In this document: one piece after another, positions 60,181 to 64,000 of the stretch
Numbering within the stretch: the first letter of the stretch is position 1
Layout: the number at the start of each line of letters is the position of its first letter
From: Mycobacterium sp.
Lineage (GTDB): Bacteria > Actinomycetota > Actinomycetes > Mycobacteriales > Mycobacteriaceae
DNA: 64,000 nucleotides
Direction of reading: 5' to 3'
Assembly (NCBI RefSeq): GCF_004298145.1
Contig: NZ_SCRH01000054.1
Location: 62,001 to 126,000 of the forward strand
The notes under the pieces: model-generated
What the model saw: the letters and a program-made list of their open reading frames with translations, nothing else
Told to the model about the DNA's origin: nothing
Database searches by the model: none
Program-made: the position numbers and the translations under genes

Positions 60181-61361
60181 CATCCACGCTCTACATCGAC
60201 TGTGTGGGCGGGGTCGCCGGAGATATGCTGTTGTCGGCGTTGATCGACGCCGGCGCCTCACTGGAGGCGATCCGTTCCCAGCTACCGGTTTCGGGTGTCA
60301 GACTCGAGACGCGCACCGTCGAGCGACACGGCATCGGCGCTACCGCACTGACGGTGACGGCCCCGCACGAGCACGCGCACCGCCGGCTGAACGACATCAA
60401 GGCCATCATCGACGCGAGTTCGATGCCGGACGCTGCTAAGTCGCGGGCCCATCGTGCCTTCGACGTGCTCGCGGTTGCCGAAGGACGTGTGCACCGTATT
60501 TCACCCCACGAGGTGACGTTCCACGAAGTGGGCGCGCTCGATGCCATCGTCGACATCTGCGGTGTCGCAATCGCGCTCGAGCAGCTCGGTGTCGACGATG
60601 TCGTGTGCTCGCCGCTACCGATGGGCCACGGCACCACCCGCAGCACGCACGGCGTGATCCCGCTGCCCGCGCCGGCCACCCTCGAGATCCTGCACGACAG
60701 CCCGGTTTACGGCATCGATGTCACGGGCGAAACCGTAACGCCCACGGGTGCCGCACTGGTGAAGTCGCAGAGCAGCCGGTTCGGCGCCATGCCGGCGATG
60801 TCGCTCAGCGCGATCGGAATCGGTTCTGGCAACGCGGATTGGCGCGCCCTGCCCAACGTCGTACGCGCGTTGATAGGGAAAGCCGACGAGGAGCAGCGCG
60901 AGTCTGGACGGGCGGCCTTGGTCCTGGAGACCAACCTCGACGACATGGTCCCCGAATGGGTGCCCGACGTCGTGCAGGCGTGCTTGGATGCGGGGGCCCA
61001 CGACGCGTGGACCACGCCCGCAGGCATGAAGAACGGTCGGCCGGGAATCACGTTGTCCGCCTTGGTGTCTACGTCGAGCGAACGACCGGTCGCCCACGCG
61101 ATGCTGCGCCACACCACCACGCTCGGAGTTCGGGTGCGACGAGTCGAGCATCGGTGGGCGCTGGAGCGCCGATTCGCAACGGTGACCGTCGACGGCCATG
61201 AAATCAGTGTCAAGTTCGGGCTTCTCGATGGTGAAGTCGTCAATGCGAAGCCGGAGCATCGGGACTGTGCGCGAGTCGCCCAAGCCACCGGGCTCAGCAT
61301 CAAGGACGTATGGGGGCAGGCGCTGGCCGAGGCTCGACTAGTGCTCGGTGCGGATACGTGA
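60177..61361 (+). CDS. larC: LarC, nickel insertion protein for the nickel-pincer nucleotide
   Basis: This 394-residue full-length LarC inserts Ni into the dithio-pyridinium mononucleotide. N-terminal YIDCVGGVAGDMLLSALIDAG, TVTAPHEHAHRRL (a short His-rich stretch), EVTFHEVGALDAIVDI and METNLDDM-type block (LETNLDDMVPEWV) are all present, followed by the C-terminal catalytic domain. In L. plantarum larC is read by programmed frameshifting; here it is one open frame. ATG overlaps the larB stop. Confidence 0.92.
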   Translation: MTSTLYIDCVGGVAGDMLLSALIDAGASLEAIRSQLPVSGVRLETRTVERHGIGATALTVTAPHEHAHRRLNDIKAIIDASSMPDAAKSRAHRAFDVLAVAEGRVHRISPHEVTFHEVGALDAIVDICGVAIALEQLGVDDVVCSPLPMGHGTTRSTHGVIPLPAPATLEILHDSPVYGIDVTGETVTPTGAALVKSQSSRFGAMPAMSLSAIGIGSGNADWRALPNVVRALIGKADEEQRESGRAALVLETNLDDMVPEWVPDVVQACLDAGAHDAWTTPAGMKNGRPGITLSALVSTSSERPVAHAMLRHTTTLGVRVRRVEHRWALERRFATVTVDGHEISVKFGLLDGEVVNAKPEHRDCARVAQATGLSIKDVWGQALAEARLVLGADT

Positions 61362-61496
61362 TAGGGAAATCGCCGGTTACACAGCACGAATTCAGCATTT
61401 GTTACCGCGATGTCGCGTCCGATCTGCGCCCGGTGCAAAGCACCCGTCCTGGAGCTGAATCCGCGAAACGCCTTGCACTTCGGTGGGCGATCATGT

Positions 61497-62234
61497 TCAG
61501 CGCCGGAGCGAAGCACCGTGGATGGGCGGTACTGGCGCCGGTTGTGGGGGCGTCTTGGGCAGCCGCGACACGGTGACCAGCACGCCTATGCCTCCGAGGG
61601 CGCAGACGGCCCACAATCCGAGATACCACGGCGAGCGGAATTGCGGGCCGAAGAAGAGCGTGATGGCGAGGAACCAGCAGTTGATCATGCCGAGATAACC
61701 CCACCACACGATTGGCGCGGTTCCGGCCCGGCTCCGGCGCCGCATCAGGATGCCGATATACATCAACGGCAACGCGGTGTTTGCGACGGAGAAGTACGCG
61801 ATCGCAATGGGGTCATCCATCGAGTAGTTGAGGAAATTCCAGATGATGACCGCCGCGGCCGCCCCAGACACGATCAGCAGCGCAAACTGGCGCGGGGTCG
61901 ATGACGGCAGTAGCTCCTTCCTGCCGTACTGGATCGCCTGAACAATGTAGGCGACTTCGAACGTAACGGTGAGAAGCAGCGCACCCCAAAATAATTCGAC
62001 ATACCAGTGGTGGTAAGTGTGGAACCAGGTGTTGTATCGTGCTACGAAAGAACCATCGCCGGCAAACCAGAATAGGGTGCAGAAGATCGGGATCGAGTAC
62101 CGCTTCTCGCGCCGGGCAATCACGTAGGCAGCAAAGAACCAAGTGTAGTTGAAGACCATCGCCAGCGCGCATAGCACCAACACCCAGACTAGGTGGTTAT
62201 CGATGGCGGTCAGGACCTGTCGTCCATCGTACAT
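61497..62234 (-). CDS. Polytopic membrane protein, ~7 transmembrane helices
   Basis: This 245-residue protein has about seven hydrophobic helices (VWVLVLCALAMVFNYTWF, then FWGALLLTVTFEVAYIV, FALLIVSGAAAAVIIW and others). Charged/aromatic loops include NTWFHTYHHWYVELFW, HTYHHW being notable. The size and W/E/H pattern vaguely recall the small membrane terpene cyclase fold (Pyr4-like), but this is only a resemblance. The upstream TetR gene on the same strand probably controls it. Confidence 0.6.
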   Translation of the reverse strand: MYDGRQVLTAIDNHLVWVLVLCALAMVFNYTWFFAAYVIARREKRYSIPIFCTLFWFAGDGSFVARYNTWFHTYHHWYVELFWGALLLTVTFEVAYIVQAIQYGRKELLPSSTPRQFALLIVSGAAAAVIIWNFLNYSMDDPIAIAYFSVANTALPLMYIGILMRRRSRAGTAPIVWWGYLGMINCWFLAITLFFGPQFRSPWYLGLWAVCALGGIGVLVTVSRLPKTPPQPAPVPPIHGASLRR

Positions 62235-62244
62235 CAGCAGTATT

Positions 62245-62262
62245 TTAGCTTGTCACAGCTAA
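62245..62262. promoter_or_regulatory. Inverted repeat before the membrane-protein gene
   Basis: TTAGCT and AGCTAA are perfect six-base arms with a six-base spacer (TGTCAC), 11 bases upstream of the membrane-protein start and downstream of the TetR gene on the same strand. Next to it, GTGA-ACGA-TCAC gives a further short repeat. Likely a TetR operator. Confidence 0.4.
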
Positions 62263-62312
62263 TTTGTGAACGATCACTTACATGCGCGGCGCCTGGCAAT
62301 GGCCTCAAACGC

Positions 62313-62957
62313 CTAATCGCCTCCAGAATCGAATCCCGAATTTCGCACGGCATCGCTGCCGGCAAGCACGAATTCCACCAGCTGGTCAACGTACTCCGGA
62401 AGTGTGGAGCGCGCATGACTTCGAAGCCGACTCGGTGTGCTCAGGGCGTGATTGAGCAGCGCTCCGCACAGTCCGTCGAGCAGAATCGACACCGGGGTGT
62501 CGGCCGGAATTTCACGGCGTCCGATGGCTCGTCGCACGATCGAACGCGCCGCCATCACTTGACCATCTCGGATCTTCTGGGAATGGACCGCCAATACGGG
62601 ATGCCGTTCGGACTCCACGACCAGTCGCAGCGTGGAGCGACCATAGTCGCTGAAGTACAATTCCGCCACGCTTGTCGCAAGTTCCCGCAAGTCCGAACGC
62701 AGGTTGCCCGTGTCGATTTCACCTACGTGCAGGTCCAGCGCCGCCCAGCAGTCGAGTAGCAGATCGTCGCGCTTGGCCCACCGTAGGTACAGCGTGGCCT
62801 TGCTGACGCGGGCGCGAAGTGCGACACGCTCCATGCTCAGGCCGTCGTAGCCGACGTCGCCGAATTCCAGTACCGCGGCCTCGAGAATACGGCGGTCCAC
62901 ATCGGGATTACGGGGGCGGCCGCTTGCCCGGCTGGTGGATTGCGCCGACGTCATCAC
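62313..62957 (-). CDS. TetR-family transcriptional regulator
   Basis: This 214-residue protein has the N-terminal helix-turn-helix LSMERVALRARVSKATLYLRW (residues ~41-61) followed by a helical sensor domain. The sequence GRPRNPDVDRRILEAA is the typical lead-in. ATG at 62957 (or 62954). It is divergent from the alpha/beta hydrolase at 63094 and upstream of the membrane-protein gene. Inverted repeats on both sides (62245-62262 and 63008-63019) fit autoregulation and control of both neighbours. Confidence 0.85.
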   Translation of the reverse strand: MMTSAQSTSRASGRPRNPDVDRRILEAAVLEFGDVGYDGLSMERVALRARVSKATLYLRWAKRDDLLLDCWAALDLHVGEIDTGNLRSDLRELATSVAELYFSDYGRSTLRLVVESERHPVLAVHSQKIRDGQVMAARSIVRRAIGRREIPADTPVSILLDGLCGALLNHALSTPSRLRSHARSTLPEYVDQLVEFVLAGSDAVRNSGFDSGGD

Positions 62958-63007
62958 GCCATGGTAGTCGCTACGTTCCCAAGGAGATGGACAGAAATAT
63001 ATTCCTA

Positions 63008-63019
63008 TACGGTTCCGTA
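63008..63019. promoter_or_regulatory. Short inverted repeat in the TetR/hydrolase divergent region
   Basis: TACGG-TT-CCGTA lies 51 bases before the TetR start and about 75 before the hydrolase start, in an AT-richer stretch. It suits a TetR operator for the divergent pair. Confidence 0.35.
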
Positions 63020-63093
63020 CGTTAATCTCGGCATGTCCGGACCACGGCCGAAGCGGAGAGCCGGGGTTGAAGTCACCGAATTCAGGGCGCGCC

Positions 63094-64000
63094 GTGAAGA
63101 CTGATCGACAAGACGTCAGCTGTGGCTTGGTGGTTGCAGGACGTGAAATGCGAATCGCCGGGCAACTGACGTGGAGCGGTGATTTCGCCAGACGAACGGT
63201 TCAGGTGCTGGTGCCGGGCTATACGTATGACCACAATTATTGGGACTTTCCGCATCGGCCCGAGTCCTACTCGTACGTGAGCGCAGCGGTCAACAGAGGC
63301 TACGCCACCCTGGCTTTGGACCGCCTCGGCACCGGCGCGAGCAGTCATCCACCCGCGCACCTGCTGACGTTGGACAATCATGTCGCGGCATTGAACACCG
63401 TCATCGCCGCGCTGCGTTCGGGTCGCCTCGCCGATACTGCGAAGAGCCGGATCATCAGTGTCGGACACTCGCTGGGATCAGCCGTTGTCGCGGGGCATGC
63501 AGTGTCAGCTGATCGTACGGGTCGTCACAGTCGCCCGGACGCTGTGGTGCTCACCGGCTTCAGCCACCTCGTGATGCCAGGAACCGGACTGTTCTACGCC
63601 GGTGGTTGGTGGCGGCCCCGTCAGCGCGGTCCCGAAGTCCGGCCTCCGCGTGGGTATCGCACCACGATTCCGGGCTCGAGGCGACTTCTGTTCTACGCTC
63701 CCGGTCCTGTCGAACGCGATGTAATCGTGGTCGACGAGCAACTCAAATCTACGACCGCCCATTATCGAGAAGCGTTGGGCCGCATGCGCAACGAGGCGTT
63801 ACGAACCCGTGCGCTGCGCACGCCGGTGTTGGTGATCACCGGCTCACGCGACACCATCGTGTGCGGGACCCAGGCGTGGATGCGTGTCGAACGGCGCTTC
63901 TACGACCCGTCCACCGATGCAACCTGCCTGAGTGTCCGCGGCGCCGGGCACTGCCTCAACACGTCGCCATCAAGCGGACAGACCTTCAATCAAATCCTCG
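63094..64000 (+). CDS. Alpha/beta hydrolase, N-terminal part (runs off the window)
   Basis: The frame is open from GTG 63094 to the last base (302 codons). It has VLVPGYTYDHNYWDFP, ALDRLGTGAS, the nucleophile elbow SVGHSLGSAVVA (Ser), the acid strand VLVITGSRDTIV and the likely catalytic His in SVRGAGHCLNTS, so nearly the whole catalytic core is present. The start is not certain because no strong ribosome site is seen. Divergent from the TetR gene. Substrate unknown. Confidence 0.75.
   Translation, partial: MKTDRQDVSCGLVVAGREMRIAGQLTWSGDFARRTVQVLVPGYTYDHNYWDFPHRPESYSYVSAAVNRGYATLALDRLGTGASSHPPAHLLTLDNHVAALNTVIAALRSGRLADTAKSRIISVGHSLGSAVVAGHAVSADRTGRHSRPDAVVLTGFSHLVMPGTGLFYAGGWWRPRQRGPEVRPPRGYRTTIPGSRRLLFYAPGPVERDVIVVDEQLKSTTAHYREALGRMRNEALRTRALRTPVLVITGSRDTIVCGTQAWMRVERRFYDPSTDATCLSVRGAGHCLNTSPSSGQTFNQIL

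Noticed and set aside
61410..61500. Short CxxC-containing peptide frame (CARCKAPVLEL) between larC and the membrane-protein gene
   Set aside because: It looks like a zinc-ribbon start, but the frame soon becomes antisense to the membrane-protein gene. At most it is a remnant.
1..64000. CRISPR arrays, tRNA/rRNA genes, insertion sequences and prophage genes
   Set aside because: No regularly spaced repeats, cloverleaf-type sequences, transposase or integrase motifs were seen.

Overview
The window is high-GC actinobacterial DNA, most likely from a Mycobacterium or close relative. This is inferred from the dense FadE/FadD-type lipid genes, frequent GTG starts, ATGA/GTGA gene overlaps, a mycofactocin-type SDR, a short PpdK-like dikinase, and a MIRU-like minigene between two coupled genes. 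No species call is possible from sequence reading alone. I saw no tRNA, rRNA, CRISPR array, transposase or phage gene.

Region 1 (1-20.6 kb) is acyl-CoA catabolism. It holds two adjacent large/small acyl-CoA dehydrogenase (ACAD) pairs and one single ACAD. Around them lie a CoA-transferase, a nitronate-monooxygenase-like flavoprotein, an enoyl-CoA hydratase, a fused MaoC-type hydratase, two phosphotransferase-fold proteins, a [3Fe-4S]-type ferredoxin, a NUDIX hydrolase, a TetR regulator, and an LLM-class flavin oxidoreductase that has decayed into a pseudogene. Region 2 (21-27.5 kb) has two acyl-CoA synthetases, two ACADs and a hotdog thioesterase. Region 3 (27.5-37.3 kb, minus strand) is a tightly overlapping oxidative operon: an SDR fused to a phosphohistidine swivel domain, an aldehyde dehydrogenase, a solute-binding-fold protein without a signal peptide, a P450, two tandem paralogous proteins of unknown function, and a degenerate ferredoxin-reductase-like flavoprotein. 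Region 4 (37.4-48.7 kb) starts with a HAD protein and a FadR-type GntR regulator. An 18-bp perfect palindrome then precedes an ACAD pair, a MIRU-like element, an enoyl-CoA hydratase, a dienoyl-CoA-reductase-like SDR, an acyl-CoA ligase, a PpdK-like dikinase, a mycofactocin-type SDR and an amidase. Together these could activate, beta-oxidise and chain-shorten an unusual acid (lipid, terpenoid or steroid-like; the substrate is not determined).

Region 5 (48.9-61.4 kb) is the standout. It encodes a full nickel-pincer nucleotide (NPN) cofactor pathway: LarB and LarC on the plus strand, LarE on the minus strand. It also encodes two divergent LarA (lactate-racemase-superfamily) proteins. Each LarA sits in a three-gene module, always in the order ferredoxin, LarA, molybdopterin-binding-fold protein. 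The ferredoxins carry two Fe-S motifs plus a BFD-like CxC...CxxxC domain. The minus-strand operon also encodes an SCP2-like protein, a NadC-like barrel with altered active-site residues, and a TetR regulator with two fused TetR units. A 20-bp perfect palindrome separates the regulator gene from the second module, and a zinc alcohol dehydrogenase lies downstream. My hypothesis is a redox-linked NPN enzyme system acting on a hydroxylated, perhaps lipid-CoA-type, substrate, rather than simple lactate racemisation.

The right edge (61.4-64 kb) holds a polytopic membrane protein, its upstream TetR regulator, and the start of an alpha/beta hydrolase that runs off the window.
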